Source of the DNA: Gammaproteobacteria bacterium
GTDB taxonomy: Bacteria > Pseudomonadota > Gammaproteobacteria > Steroidobacterales > Rariloculaceae
Direction of reading: 5' to 3'
Assembly (NCBI GenBank): GCA_022825505.1
Contig: JAJDWR010000033.1
Coordinates: 1-64,000 of the forward strand
DNA length: 64,000 nucleotides
The notes under the pieces were generated by a model that saw only the letters and a list, made by a program, of their open reading frames with translations, had not been told where the DNA came from and searched no databases. Position numbers and translations under genes: made by a program. How positions within the stretch are numbered: position 1 is the stretch's first letter; every line of letters starts with the position of its first letter. Positions 12,565 through 21,778 of the stretch are shown here, piece by piece.

Positions 12565-14397
12565 ATGTGCGGTATCGTCGGCATGGTCGCGGGCCGGGAC
12601 GTCACTCCGGTCCTGATGGAAGGGTTGCGGCGCCTGGAGTACCGGGGATACGACTCCGCTGGCCTGGCCGTGGTCAATGGCGGCAGCCTGCAGCGCCTGA
12701 GGCGGCTTGGGAAGGTTCAGGCGTTGCAGGATGCGCTGGACGAGGCTCCGTTGGCCGGTACCTCAGGCATCGCCCATACTCGCTGGGCCACCCATGGCAA
12801 GCCCAGCGAGATCAACGCCCATCCCCATACCTCGGGCGGGATCGCCGTGGTGCACAACGGCATCATCGAGAATCACGACGTGTTGCGCGGGCAACTGGAG
12901 GCGGACGGGTACCGGTTCGATTCCGAAACCGATACCGAGGTCATCGTGCATCGCATTCACTACCATCTGGAACGGACCGGCGACCTGCGTCAGGCTGTAA
13001 GCCGCACGATCGGGGAGCTGGAGGGCGGATACGCCTCGATGGTGGTGCTCAGCGACGCGCAACCGGACACACTGATCGCGGCGCGCATCGGCACCCCGGT
13101 GGTGGTGGGGCTGGGCAGCGACGGCAACCTGGTGGCATCGGACCTGGCTGCGTTGCTGCCGGAGACCTCACGGCTTCAATTCCTCGAGGAAGGGGATGTC
13201 GCCGTGGTCGGACGCGATGCGGTGCGGATCTTCGAGGCAGGCGGGCGGGAAGTGCAGCGCCCGGTCCGCGAGAGCGAGCAGACCGCCGATTCGGTGGACC
13301 TGGGGCGCCACAGTCACTACATGGAGAAGGAAATCCATGAACAGCCGGCGGCGCTGACTCGAGCGCTGGAAAACCGGATCGAAGACGGCGCGATCGCCGA
13401 TGCTGCATTTGGCCCCGAGGCCCGGCCCTTGCTGGCGCAAACCGCGGGCGTGCACATCGTCGCCTGCGGCACCAGCTACCATGCAGGCCTGGTCGCGCGG
13501 TATCAGCTTGAGGAGGCTGCCCGGCTGCCTTGTGCCGTGGACCTGGCCAGCGAGTATCGTTACCGCTCGCCGGTGGTCCCGGCGAATACGCTGTTCGTGG
13601 CCATTTCCCAGTCGGGCGAAACCGTCGACACACTGGCGGCGTTGCGGGCTGCGAAGAAGCTGGGCTACCTGGCTACGCTGGCGATCTGCAATGTCGCCGA
13701 GAGTTCCCTGACCCGCGAAGCCGACCTGGTGTTCCTGACCAGGGCGGGCATCGAAATCGGCGTCGCCTCCACCAAGGCATTCACCACCCAGTTGGCGGCG
13801 CTGCTGATGCTCACCATCGTGCTCGCGCGCCAGCGCGGCATCGATGCCGGCACCGAGCGCCTGATCGTCAATCACCTGGCCGAGATGCCGGGCCTGGTGG
13901 AGCAGAGCCTGTTGCTGGACGGCGCCATCGCCGAACTGGCCCACGAGTTCGCGGACAGGCACCATGCCCTGTTCCTCGGCCGGGGCGCGCTCAACCCGGT
14001 GGCCATGGAGGGGGCGCTGAAGCTCAAGGAAATCTCCTACATCCATGCCGAAGCCTACGCGGCGGGTGAACTCAAGCACGGTCCGCTGGCGCTGGTGGAC
14101 GACGACATGCCCGTGGTGGCCGTGGCGCCCAACAACGAGTTGCTGGCGAAGCTCCGGTCGAACCTGCAGGAGGTCAGGGCCCGGGGCGGACGGCTGTTCG
14201 TATTCGCCGACCCGGCAGTTGAATTCGGCAACGACGACGGCGTTCGCATCCTGCGCATGCCCGCCCACGTGCAGCCCATCCAGGAGCCCCTGCTGTATAC
14301 GGTGCCCCTGCAGTTACTGGCGTATCACGTGGCGGTGCTGAGGGGTACCGATCTGGATCAGCCCCGCAACCTCGCCAAGACGGTCACGGTGGAGTAG
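12565..14397 (+). CDS. glmS: Glutamine-fructose-6-phosphate aminotransferase (isomerizing) GlmS
   Basis: The 610-residue enzyme forms glucosamine-6-phosphate from fructose-6-phosphate and glutamine. The mature N-terminus is the nucleophile Cys2 in MCGIVGMVA, followed by the class II glutaminase motifs HTRWATHG and HNGIIEN. Two SIS sugar-isomerase domains follow, with the motifs ISQSGETVDTLAAL and STKAFTTQ. The C-terminus DLDQPRNLAKTVTVE is fully conserved in the family. Confidence 0.98.
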   Translation: MCGIVGMVAGRDVTPVLMEGLRRLEYRGYDSAGLAVVNGGSLQRLRRLGKVQALQDALDEAPLAGTSGIAHTRWATHGKPSEINAHPHTSGGIAVVHNGIIENHDVLRGQLEADGYRFDSETDTEVIVHRIHYHLERTGDLRQAVSRTIGELEGGYASMVVLSDAQPDTLIAARIGTPVVVGLGSDGNLVASDLAALLPETSRLQFLEEGDVAVVGRDAVRIFEAGGREVQRPVRESEQTADSVDLGRHSHYMEKEIHEQPAALTRALENRIEDGAIADAAFGPEARPLLAQTAGVHIVACGTSYHAGLVARYQLEEAARLPCAVDLASEYRYRSPVVPANTLFVAISQSGETVDTLAALRAAKKLGYLATLAICNVAESSLTREADLVFLTRAGIEIGVASTKAFTTQLAALLMLTIVLARQRGIDAGTERLIVNHLAEMPGLVEQSLLLDGAIAELAHEFADRHHALFLGRGALNPVAMEGALKLKEISYIHAEAYAAGELKHGPLALVDDDMPVVAVAPNNELLAKLRSNLQEVRARGGRLFVFADPAVEFGNDDGVRILRMPAHVQPIQEPLLYTVPLQLLAYHVAVLRGTDLDQPRNLAKTVTVE

Positions 14398-14457
14398 CCG
14401 GGAAAATTGCCGACGGCTGCCGGCGCGGCCTATTCGTTCGCGGGCCTGCCGCAATGT

Positions 14458-15228
14458 TCACGGCAGCGAGAACTCCGCCACCACTGGCGTGTGATCGGAT
14501 GGCCTCGGCAGCCTGCGCGGCGCCACGTCGATGGAGCATCCGGTGCAGGCGGCGCTCAATCCGGTCGATGCCAGGATCAGGTCGATTCGCAGGCCGCGGT
14601 TCCTGCGAAAGGCACCCTGACGGTAGTCCCACCAACTGAAACTCTTTTCCTCCTGCTCGAACAGCCTGAAGGTGTCCGCGAGACCCGCATCGAGAATGCC
14701 GCCCAGCGCGGCTCGTTCCGGCGGGCTGCACAGTATCTTGCCTTCCCACTCGACCGGATCGTGGACGTCGCGGTCTTCGGGGGCGATGTTGAAATCGCCG
14801 ACGGCAACGACGTGCCTGTGCTGCTTCAGATCCCGCCGCAGGTGCGCGTCCAGCGCGTCCAGCCAGGCGAGCTTGTAGTCGTATTTTTCCGAGCCCACGC
14901 TCTGCCCGTTGGGGACGTACAGGTTGAACACGCGCACGTCGCCGTAGGTGGCGCACAGTACCCGCCGCGCGGGATCGTCGAAGCCTTCCAGGTCGACCAC
15001 GACATCCTCCGGCGGCAACCGGGAAATCACCGCGACGCCGTTGTAGGTGGGCTGTCCGCTGTAGGCAACGTGGTAGCCCAGGTCCTTGAAGGCGGCCGCG
15101 GGAAACAGGTCGTCGGTGACCTTGGTTTCCTGCAACCCGAGCACATCGGGTTCGGCCTCCTTCAGCCAGTCGGTGACGTGTTCCAGCCGCACCCGCAGGC
15201 TGTTGACGTTCCAGGTTGCGATCTTCAC
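14458..15228 (-). CDS. xthA: Exodeoxyribonuclease III
   Basis: This 256-residue protein belongs to the exonuclease/endonuclease/phosphatase superfamily and acts as an AP endonuclease in base-excision repair. Motifs in order are MKIATWNVNSLRVRL, LGLQETKV (metal-binding Glu), the tyrosine region, GDFNIAPEDRDVHDP (Asp and Asn), RIDLILAS and the C-terminal catalytic SDHTPV. It is convergent with glmS and divergent from gor. Confidence 0.96.
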   Translation of the reverse strand: MKIATWNVNSLRVRLEHVTDWLKEAEPDVLGLQETKVTDDLFPAAAFKDLGYHVAYSGQPTYNGVAVISRLPPEDVVVDLEGFDDPARRVLCATYGDVRVFNLYVPNGQSVGSEKYDYKLAWLDALDAHLRRDLKQHRHVVAVGDFNIAPEDRDVHDPVEWEGKILCSPPERAALGGILDAGLADTFRLFEQEEKSFSWWDYRQGAFRRNRGLRIDLILASTGLSAACTGCSIDVAPRRLPRPSDHTPVVAEFSLP

Positions 15229-15435
15229 GGTGTCTTGCGCTCTCCCATGTTGATACTCTCCCGACGACTGACGGCGGGTTCGACGCGTCTCTGAGCAATC
15301 GACGCAATGGCTGGCAGATTCCGTGTTTCCATCAGCGGATTGCCCAAACGTCTGCTCCGACCAGTCTTTCGGCAGCCCGTGACACTATCATTTTTCCTGT
15401 TAAGCTGCGCCCCGATTTCAGCGGAAAGGGGCCAG

Positions 15436-16788
15436 ATGGTGGCAAGCTACGATTTCGTCGTCCTGGGCGGCGGCAGCGGCGGATTGGCCGCGGCGCAGCG
15501 GGCGGCCGAGTACGGCGCACGCGTGGTTGTCATCGAGCCCGCGCGGCTGGGCGGCACCTGCGTCAACGTCGGTTGTGTGCCCAAGAAGGTGATGTGGAAC
15601 GCGGCGCAACTGGCGCACGCCCTGGAGGATGCGGGCGGCTACGGCTTCAGCGTGACTCGCCACGGCCATGACTGGGGGGTATTGAAGAGCCGCCGCGACG
15701 CCTATGTGAAGAGGCTGAACGGCATCTATCGGCGCAACCTGGAGCGCAAGTCCATCGAGTGGATACAGGCCTCCGGGCGATTTGCCGGCCCCAACCGGAT
15801 CGTTACGGACCAGGGTGACGACATCCGCGGCGACCATGTGCTCATCGCCACCGGCGGCTATCCGATCGTTCCGGCGCTACCCGGAGCGGAGCTCGGCATT
15901 ACCTCGGACGGCTTCTTCGAACTCGAGGCGTTGCCGCGCCGCACGATCGTGATCGGCAGCGGCTACATTGCGGTGGAGCTTGCGGGCGTGCTGCGCGCGC
16001 TGGGCAGCGAGGTGGTGCAGTTGGTGAGGTACGGTGGCGTGCTGCGCTCGTTTGACGACGTGCTCGGCCAGCAACTCGTGGAGCACATGGGCGCGGCCGG
16101 GATCGACGTGGTCACCGGGGCGGTGCCCGAGTCGGTGCGATCCGGGGAAGGCGGCCTGACTGTGCAGACTGCGGACGGGCGCGAATTCGAAGGGTTCGAT
16201 TGTCTGTTGTGGGCGATCGGCCGGAGCCCCAACACGGCGGAGCTTGATCTCGATGGGGCAGACGTGGCGACGGGACCCAGTGGGCACGTGGTCGTGGACG
16301 CCTACCAGAACGCCAGCGTCAACGGCGTCTACGCGGTGGGCGACGTCACCGGGAAGGCACAACTGACCCCCGTCGCCATCGCTGCCGGCCGACGCTTGGC
16401 GGACCGGTTGTTCGACGGGCAGTCGGACCGGCACCTGAGCTACGAGAACATTCCGTCGGTGATCTTTTCCCATCCCCCCGTGGGTACGGTGGGATTGTCG
16501 GAGGCGAAGGCGCGGGAGCGGTTCGGCGATGGTTCGGTGCGCGTTTTCCGGTCGGAATTCGTCCCGATGTACAACGCCCTGACGGAACACAAACCCAGGA
16601 CGGTGATGAAGCTGGTCACCGTGGGGGAGGATGAACGGGTGGTAGGTTGCCACCTGATCGGAGCCGGGGCAGACGAGATGCTGCAGGGGTTCGCGGTGGC
16701 GGTCACCATGGGCGCGACCAAGGCCGATCTCGACGATACCGTGGCGATTCATCCCACCAGCGCCGAAGAACTGGTGACCATGCGCTGA
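15436..16788 (+). CDS. gor: Glutathione-disulfide reductase
   Basis: The 450-residue flavoenzyme reduces oxidised glutathione with NADPH. The FAD-binding motif [18 protein letters not shown] opens the protein, the redox-active pair is Cys42 and Cys47 in [13 protein letters not shown], and the C-terminal catalytic histidine is in [13 protein letters not shown]. The start at 15436 has an AAAGGGG site and gives the family N-terminus; the frame runs open further upstream, but that segment is not family-like. PntAB in this window could supply its NADPH. Confidence 0.93.
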   Translation: MVASYDFVVLGGGSGGLAAAQRAAEYGARVVVIEPARLGGTCVNVGCVPKKVMWNAAQLAHALEDAGGYGFSVTRHGHDWGVLKSRRDAYVKRLNGIYRRNLERKSIEWIQASGRFAGPNRIVTDQGDDIRGDHVLIATGGYPIVPALPGAELGITSDGFFELEALPRRTIVIGSGYIAVELAGVLRALGSEVVQLVRYGGVLRSFDDVLGQQLVEHMGAAGIDVVTGAVPESVRSGEGGLTVQTADGREFEGFDCLLWAIGRSPNTAELDLDGADVATGPSGHVVVDAYQNASVNGVYAVGDVTGKAQLTPVAIAAGRRLADRLFDGQSDRHLSYENIPSVIFSHPPVGTVGLSEAKARERFGDGSVRVFRSEFVPMYNALTEHKPRTVMKLVTVGEDERVVGCHLIGAGADEMLQGFAVAVTMGATKADLDDTVAIHPTSAEELVTMR

Positions 16789-16802
16789 CACCCGGTTCGT
16801 GG

Positions 16803-16835
16803 GGAGAATATGCCGTTGAATTATACGGCATCTCC
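16803..16835 (+). terminator. Hairpin after gor
   Basis: GGAGA, a short bulge and TGCCGT (16811-16816) pair with ACGGCA (16825-16830) and TCTCC across an eight-base loop. The hairpin stands 15 bases after the gor stop codon. There is no T tract, so it may be a weak terminator or mRNA 3' stabiliser. Confidence 0.35.
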
Positions 16836-16845
16836 GGTCTCGGCC

Positions 16846-16959
16846 ATCCTGCTTGGAAATTCGCCGAATCACCCGCTGAAATATCGCCACATCACCCTTT
16901 AGTTTTTATCCGAATCACCCGCTGAAATATCGCCGAATCACCCGTTACATCTTGCGGTC
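16846..16959. repeat. Array of 23-bp iterons, possibly an IS21-type end remnant
   Basis: ATCACCC recurs at 16868, 16891, 16914 and 16937, an exact period of 23 bases. Units one and three are almost identical over the whole period, continuing GCTGAAATATCGCC; units two and four diverge after the core. A degenerate fifth unit begins near 16846. Read on the minus strand the core is GGGTGAT, and multiple subterminal repeats of this kind are typical of IS21-family insertion-sequence ends. No transposase is present, so this is either a solo end or a set of protein-binding iterons before the next gene. Confidence 0.6.
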
Positions 16960-17007
16960 CAGTAACGGTGACGCTATTCTCAACGTCTTTTCACGTTCGC
17001 TGGCCCG

Positions 17008-18264
17008 ATGACGCGAGAATATCTGCAACGAATCGTCGACGCTGAACTCCTGGAACTGCTCGGCGCGAGCGGCGCCGTGCTTATAGAGGGGCCCAAAGCT
17101 TCGGGGAAGACCGTTACAGCAACGAGAGCTTCAAAAAGCAGCGTGTTGCTGGATATCGACGACAACGCCCGTCATATGATCGGGGTGGATCCAGCCGCTG
17201 TGCTGGAGGGCGGTACGCCGCGTCTTATCGACGAATGGCAAATCGAGCCCTCGATCTGGAATCACGTTCGACGGGCAGTTGATCGTCGCTCCTCGCCCGG
17301 CCAGTTCATTCTCACCGGTTCCGCCGTTCCCTCCGATGACATCACTCGTCACACCGGCGCCGGACGTTTTACCCGGCTTCGCATGCGCCCGCTATCGCTG
17401 TACGAGGCGGGACGTTCGTCCGGCGAAATATCACTGCAAGGACTTCTTGACGGCGAGGAGCAGCGGGCGCGGCATGCGGCTCTACCACTGGCCACGCTTG
17501 CGGAACTCATCTGCGTCGGCGGCTGGCCAGGAAACGTCGGAAAACCCTTGGCGGCCAGCTTGCGTGTTAACCGTGGGTACGTCGATGAAATATGCCGCGC
17601 CGATGTTTCGAGGGCAAGCGGGAAGAGAAGAGACCCGGCTAAAGTGCAACGCTTGCTCCGGTCGCTCGCCCGAAACATTGCTACTCCCGTCGCCATGGCG
17701 AACCTTGCCAGGGACGTGCGCTCCCATAGCCCGACCCTGAAGGCGGATACGGTTGCCGCTTATCTTGAAGCGCTTGAACGGCTCATGGTGCTGGAAAACC
17801 AACCTGCATGGTCGCCCCATTTGAGGTCGCGTGCGACCCTGCGAACGACGCCAGTAAGACATTTGGTGGATCCATCCATGGCAGTGGCGGCCCTGCGAGC
17901 CACACCTGAACGGCTGGTTCGCGATCTGAAGTTTCTTGGCTTCCTGTTCGAGTCCATGGTCATCCGCGACCTGCGAATATACGCTCAGGCAGCGGACGCA
18001 CGCGTCTTCCACTACCGCGAGAAGGACGGGCTGGAAGTGGATGCGATCGTGGAAGCTGCGGACGGGCGCTGGGCGGCTTTTGAAATCAAGCTGGGTGAGC
18101 GGTGGGTGCCGCAAGGCACCGAGAGCCTGAACAAGCTGGTCATGCGCATGAAAGGAAGCGAGCACGAACAGCCATCGACGCTGGCGGTCATCACGCCCAG
18201 TGGCTACGGTTTTGCCGGAACCGGGGAAGTGGGGGTGATTCCGATCGCCGCATTGGGCCCTTGA
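17008..18264 (+). CDS. AAA-family ATPase with DUF4143 nuclease-like domain
   Basis: The 418-residue protein has an N-terminal AAA domain with P-loop GPKASGKT at residues 28-35, a Walker B-like LIDEWQ and the sensor segment FILTGSA. The C-terminal DUF4143 region ends in a PD-(D/E)XK-like core, GLEVDAIVEA followed by FEIKLG. This architecture is common and widely scattered in bacteria, often near mobile DNA, but its role is unknown; links to toxin-antitoxin or defence functions have been suggested without proof. The iterons directly upstream and the lack of any operon partner suggest an accessory, transferred gene. Confidence 0.85.
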   Translation: MTREYLQRIVDAELLELLGASGAVLIEGPKASGKTVTATRASKSSVLLDIDDNARHMIGVDPAAVLEGGTPRLIDEWQIEPSIWNHVRRAVDRRSSPGQFILTGSAVPSDDITRHTGAGRFTRLRMRPLSLYEAGRSSGEISLQGLLDGEEQRARHAALPLATLAELICVGGWPGNVGKPLAASLRVNRGYVDEICRADVSRASGKRRDPAKVQRLLRSLARNIATPVAMANLARDVRSHSPTLKADTVAAYLEALERLMVLENQPAWSPHLRSRATLRTTPVRHLVDPSMAVAALRATPERLVRDLKFLGFLFESMVIRDLRIYAQAADARVFHYREKDGLEVDAIVEAADGRWAAFEIKLGERWVPQGTESLNKLVMRMKGSEHEQPSTLAVITPSGYGFAGTGEVGVIPIAALGP

Positions 18265-18309
18265 GTGTCTTGACAAAGTCTCGCTTGCGGAAAATTCTGC
18301 TTGGAATTT

Positions 18310-18801
18310 CTATAGTCCCGTGCCCGTATCGCGAAGTGGGGCTAGAGGCGTCCAATCCGAGAAGGCGACCGCCTGTCCCAGTCTGTTCCCGTCCTTGTCC
18401 ACCACGTTCCACACCGTGGCACGCGGCACGAGGAACCGCCGTCCGGTCCGCGAGATCCGCACTCCCCGGTAGTCATCGACGAAGCCCCGGGACGTTACCC
18501 GTTGCAGCATCCGCTCGCGTTCCTCACGCAATCCCGGCTCGGCGGTCAGCCGCGAAGGCGTCGCGGTGAACTCCTCCCAGGTCGTCTCCCACAGATCCAG
18601 CGCCTGCCGGTTGCCGTAGTTGAGGATGGGGTCGGCGGAGTCCATATGCGACGCCACCACGAAAGGAGCCAGGAACAGCCTCTCGCTCTGGGCCTCGATG
18701 TCCCCACTGCGATCGATCAACTCCTGATTCAGCCAATAGGCATGGCTGTCCAGCAGCCTCTGGATCCAGGCGACATCGACGGGAGGCACTTGCTTCGCCA
18801 T
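18310..18801 (-). CDS. MEKHLA domain-containing protein
   Basis: The 163-residue protein matches the MEKHLA family, a PAS-related domain: SHAYWLNQELI, FLAPFVVASH, YGNRQALDLWE, the TPSRLTAEP segment and GVRISRTGRRFLV appear in order. Its biochemical role is unknown; the fold suggests ligand sensing, but it has no attached output domain. It stands alone, convergent with the DUF4143 gene. Confidence 0.82.
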   Translation of the reverse strand: MAKQVPPVDVAWIQRLLDSHAYWLNQELIDRSGDIEAQSERLFLAPFVVASHMDSADPILNYGNRQALDLWETTWEEFTATPSRLTAEPGLREERERMLQRVTSRGFVDDYRGVRISRTGRRFLVPRATVWNVVDKDGNRLGQAVAFSDWTPLAPLRDTGTGL

Positions 18802-18843
18802 TGTTCCTCTCTCGCATTCGGAAAGGTTTGAGATGAGAGCGAG

Positions 18844-18849
18844 ATTATA
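18844..18849 (-). promoter_or_regulatory. Possible -10 box of the MEKHLA gene
   Basis: Read on the minus strand this is a perfect TATAAT about 43 bases before the start codon. No convincing -35 box stands 16-18 bases further upstream, so it is only tentative. Confidence 0.3.
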
Positions 18850-18997
18850 GGGAACCCCGGGCGCTCAGACGTGTCGGAGTACTTCTGCGCCAGGAGGACA
18901 AGGGCAACGACCGCATCCGGCGGGCGCGACCGGCGCTGTGGGCATCAACCCCGCAAGATTGGATAATGGACAGGATAGTGAACTGCGACTGGAAGTC

Positions 18998-21628
18998 ATG
19001 AGTGAACGGAGCCGGGAATCCTTGCATCGAACGGTTTCTCGTGTGGGCAGGCTCACACTGGGACGGTTCGTACCGGTGGCCGCGGCCATTGCGCTGATGG
19101 CCTGCAGCGTGCCTGAGCCCGAAATCGTCCCGGGTGTTTCCAGGGAACTCGCCCGGCAACGGGCCGCGACGGTCTCGGGGCTGCACTACGTGCTCGATCT
19201 CACCGTTCCCGAGCAGGTGGACGCGGACATCGGCGGGCACGTCGTAATCGCTTTCGAGTTGCTCGACGCCACCACGGCGCTGGTGCTCGACTTCACCGGC
19301 GGTGCTGACCGGATCCATCGCGTCTCTAGCAACGGTGAGCCCGCCGCCTGGCGTGCCGAGCGCGAGCACATCGTCATCCCGGCGGCGGCCCTGAGGCAGG
19401 GGCGCAACGAAGTCGAAATCGAGTTCGTCGCGGGATCCGCGGCGCTGAACCGCAACCCGGACTTCCTTTACAGCCTGTTTGTCCCCGATCGGGCCCGCAC
19501 GGCGTTTCCGCTTTTCGACCAGCCCGACCTCAAGGCCACTTTCGAGCTGACGTTGACCGTGCCCTCCGGATGGCGCACGCTGTCGAACGCATCCGTCGAG
19601 TCCGTTACGCCGAACGGTTCGAGTACGACCCATCGTTTCAGACGGTCCGCCCTGATCAGCCCCTATGTCTTTGCCTTCGTCGCGGGCGAATTCGAGGCGG
19701 TCACCCGGGAGAGAAGCGGCCGCTCGATGACGATGCTGCACAGGGAAACGGACGCAGCGAAGGTCGAACGCAATGTCGATTCGATTTTCGACCTGCACGC
19801 GGCGGCCGTCGAATGGCTTGAGGACTACACCGGCATCGACCATCCCTACGAGAAACTCGACTTCGCGCTGATCCCGGCGTTTCAGTACAACGGCATGGAG
19901 CACGCCGGTGCGATCTTCTACCGGGCCCGCAGTCTGCTGCTCGATGAGGCGCCGTCGGACATGGACCTGCTCGGGCGCGCGAGCCTGATCGCCCACGAGA
20001 CCGCGCACATGTGGTTCGGCAATCTCGTGACGATGGAATGGTTCGACGATGTCTGGCTCAAGGAAGTGTTCGCGAACTTCATGGCCGCCCGGATCGTCAA
20101 CCCCAGCTTTCCGGCGATCAATCACGAACTCAACTTCCTGCTTCGGCACGCGCCGGCGGCCTATTCGGTCGACCGCACGGCCGGTGCGAACCCGATCCGC
20201 CAGCCGCTGGCGAACCTCAACGAGGCCGGGCAGCTCTACGGACCGATCATCTACAACAAGGCGCCGATCATGATGCGCCAGCTCGAATCGCTCGTCGGCG
20301 CGGAGCGGTTGCAGGCGGGGCTTCGCGGGTACCTTAATCGTTACGCGCACGGCAATGCGTCCTGGCCGGACCTGATCGATATTCTCGACGCGACCACCGA
20401 CGACGATCTCCGCACCTGGAGCGATGTCTGGGTCAATACGCCCGGGCGCCCGGTGCTGCAGCGGCAGAGCGCACAGGCGCCAGACGGCGATGCCGGCCAG
20501 GTGCTGCTTCAGAACGACCCCGCCGGCAGCGGGCGGGTCTGGCCGCAGCGGTTCGGGATCGCGGTCATGGCGGATGCGGCAGCACGCCGAACAACCGTGC
20601 TTTCTTCGTCACGCTCGACCGCGCTCGGCGAGCTTGCGGGCGCCGGCGGGGAGCGCCTCGTTTTCAATTCCGACGGACGCGGATACGGGCTGTTTCCGGC
20701 GGACGCGGGCAACCTTCTCGCCTGGGACACCCTTGGCGAGGTCGAACGAGCCGCCGAACTCATCAATCTGTACGAGAACATGCTCGCCGGCGGGGAACCG
20801 GCGCCCGGCGATTACTTCACTGCCTTGCTCGGCATCGCCGGGCGCGAAACGAACCAGTTGCTGCTCGGGCTCGTGCTCGATCAGCTCACGGCGATCTACT
20901 GGAAGCTGCTCCCGGCCGACGCATGGCTGGACGCGGCCGCGCAGCTCGAAGCCACGCTCTGGCAGTCGATGCTCGAACAGACGGACGAGAGTTCGCGCAA
21001 GGTCCGCTTCGATGCGTTTGCCGACATCGCAACCACGCCGGATGCGTTGCAAAACCTGCACGACATCTGGTCGGGCAGCCTGTCGATCGAGGGTCTGCCC
21101 CTTTCGGAAAACGACCTCATGGCGCTGGCGCAGTCGCTCGCCATACGCCTGCCGGCAGATGCCGAGACGATCTTCGACGCCCAGCTTGCGCGTACCGAGA
21201 ACCCGGACAATCGGCGCAGGCTTGAGTTTATCGCGCCCTCCGTGTCGGCCGATGCATCGGTCAGGGACGCGTTCTTTGCCTCGCTCGCGGAAGACGGCCG
21301 GCGCGAGGTCGAGCCGTGGGTACTCGAGGCGCTCGAAAACCTCCACCATCCGCTCCGAATCGCGCAGTCTGAGGATTACGTGCTCCCAAGCCTGGAACTC
21401 CTCGAGGAGGTCCAGGCCACCGGCGACATCTTCTTCCCCTCGCGCTGGCTCAACGCGACCCTCGCCAACCATCGCTCTTCGAGCGCGGTTGCCACCGTCA
21501 ACGATTTTCTCGCCGCGCGCCCCGACTACAATCCGCAACTCCGGGCCAAGATCCTCCAGGCGGCCGATCCCCTGTTTCGGGCGAACGCGCTGACCGCAAT
21601 CGGCGGTGAGTCCGTTCCGCGCCGGTAG
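18998..21628 (+). CDS. M1-family metallopeptidase, predicted lipoprotein
   Basis: With the ATG at 18998 the protein has 876 residues. An N-terminal signal with lipobox ALMAC puts the lipidated cysteine at about position 36, so the enzyme is probably anchored in the envelope facing the periplasm or outside. The gluzincin motif HETAH (from residue 333) is followed by the downstream Glu region WLKEVFANFMAAR. The substrate-binding motif reads GMEHAG where most M1 aminopeptidases have GAMEN. The large alpha-helical C-terminal domain typical of M1 (ERAP1_C type) follows. It likely trims exogenous peptides. An ATG at 18938 would add 20 residues before the signal and is less likely. Confidence 0.88.
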   Translation: MSERSRESLHRTVSRVGRLTLGRFVPVAAAIALMACSVPEPEIVPGVSRELARQRAATVSGLHYVLDLTVPEQVDADIGGHVVIAFELLDATTALVLDFTGGADRIHRVSSNGEPAAWRAEREHIVIPAAALRQGRNEVEIEFVAGSAALNRNPDFLYSLFVPDRARTAFPLFDQPDLKATFELTLTVPSGWRTLSNASVESVTPNGSSTTHRFRRSALISPYVFAFVAGEFEAVTRERSGRSMTMLHRETDAAKVERNVDSIFDLHAAAVEWLEDYTGIDHPYEKLDFALIPAFQYNGMEHAGAIFYRARSLLLDEAPSDMDLLGRASLIAHETAHMWFGNLVTMEWFDDVWLKEVFANFMAARIVNPSFPAINHELNFLLRHAPAAYSVDRTAGANPIRQPLANLNEAGQLYGPIIYNKAPIMMRQLESLVGAERLQAGLRGYLNRYAHGNASWPDLIDILDATTDDDLRTWSDVWVNTPGRPVLQRQSAQAPDGDAGQVLLQNDPAGSGRVWPQRFGIAVMADAAARRTTVLSSSRSTALGELAGAGGERLVFNSDGRGYGLFPADAGNLLAWDTLGEVERAAELINLYENMLAGGEPAPGDYFTALLGIAGRETNQLLLGLVLDQLTAIYWKLLPADAWLDAAAQLEATLWQSMLEQTDESSRKVRFDAFADIATTPDALQNLHDIWSGSLSIEGLPLSENDLMALAQSLAIRLPADAETIFDAQLARTENPDNRRRLEFIAPSVSADASVRDAFFASLAEDGRREVEPWVLEALENLHHPLRIAQSEDYVLPSLELLEEVQATGDIFFPSRWLNATLANHRSSSAVATVNDFLAARPDYNPQLRAKILQAADPLFRANALTAIGGESVPRR

Positions 21629-21660
21629 CCACCCGACTGCGCGCCGATTGAACGGCCTGG

Positions 21661-21677
21661 AGCGAGGATTTCTCGCT
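21661..21677 (+). terminator. Small hairpin after the M1 peptidase gene
   Basis: AGCGAG and CTCGCT pair around a five-base loop, 33 bases past the stop codon, in the gap between two convergent genes. No T run follows; weak evidence. Confidence 0.22.
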
Positions 21678-21778
21678 AATGGCCATCCGTGGCCGGCCCG
21701 TCGCTCCACAACGCTCAGGAAGGGTGTCCGCACGCGCCCTCTCGACGGGAAAGGGTAAGCTGTGGGCCAGATTGGGAG

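Noticed and set aside
15307-15435. N-terminal signal extension of Gor
   Set aside because: The frame is open and hydrophobic, but glutathione reductase is cytoplasmic and the ATG at 15436 has a good ribosome-binding site and the conserved start.
17008-18801. Two-gene toxin-antitoxin or defence operon from the DUF4143 and MEKHLA genes
   Set aside because: The genes are convergent and share no promoter, and nothing in the MEKHLA protein suggests an antitoxin.
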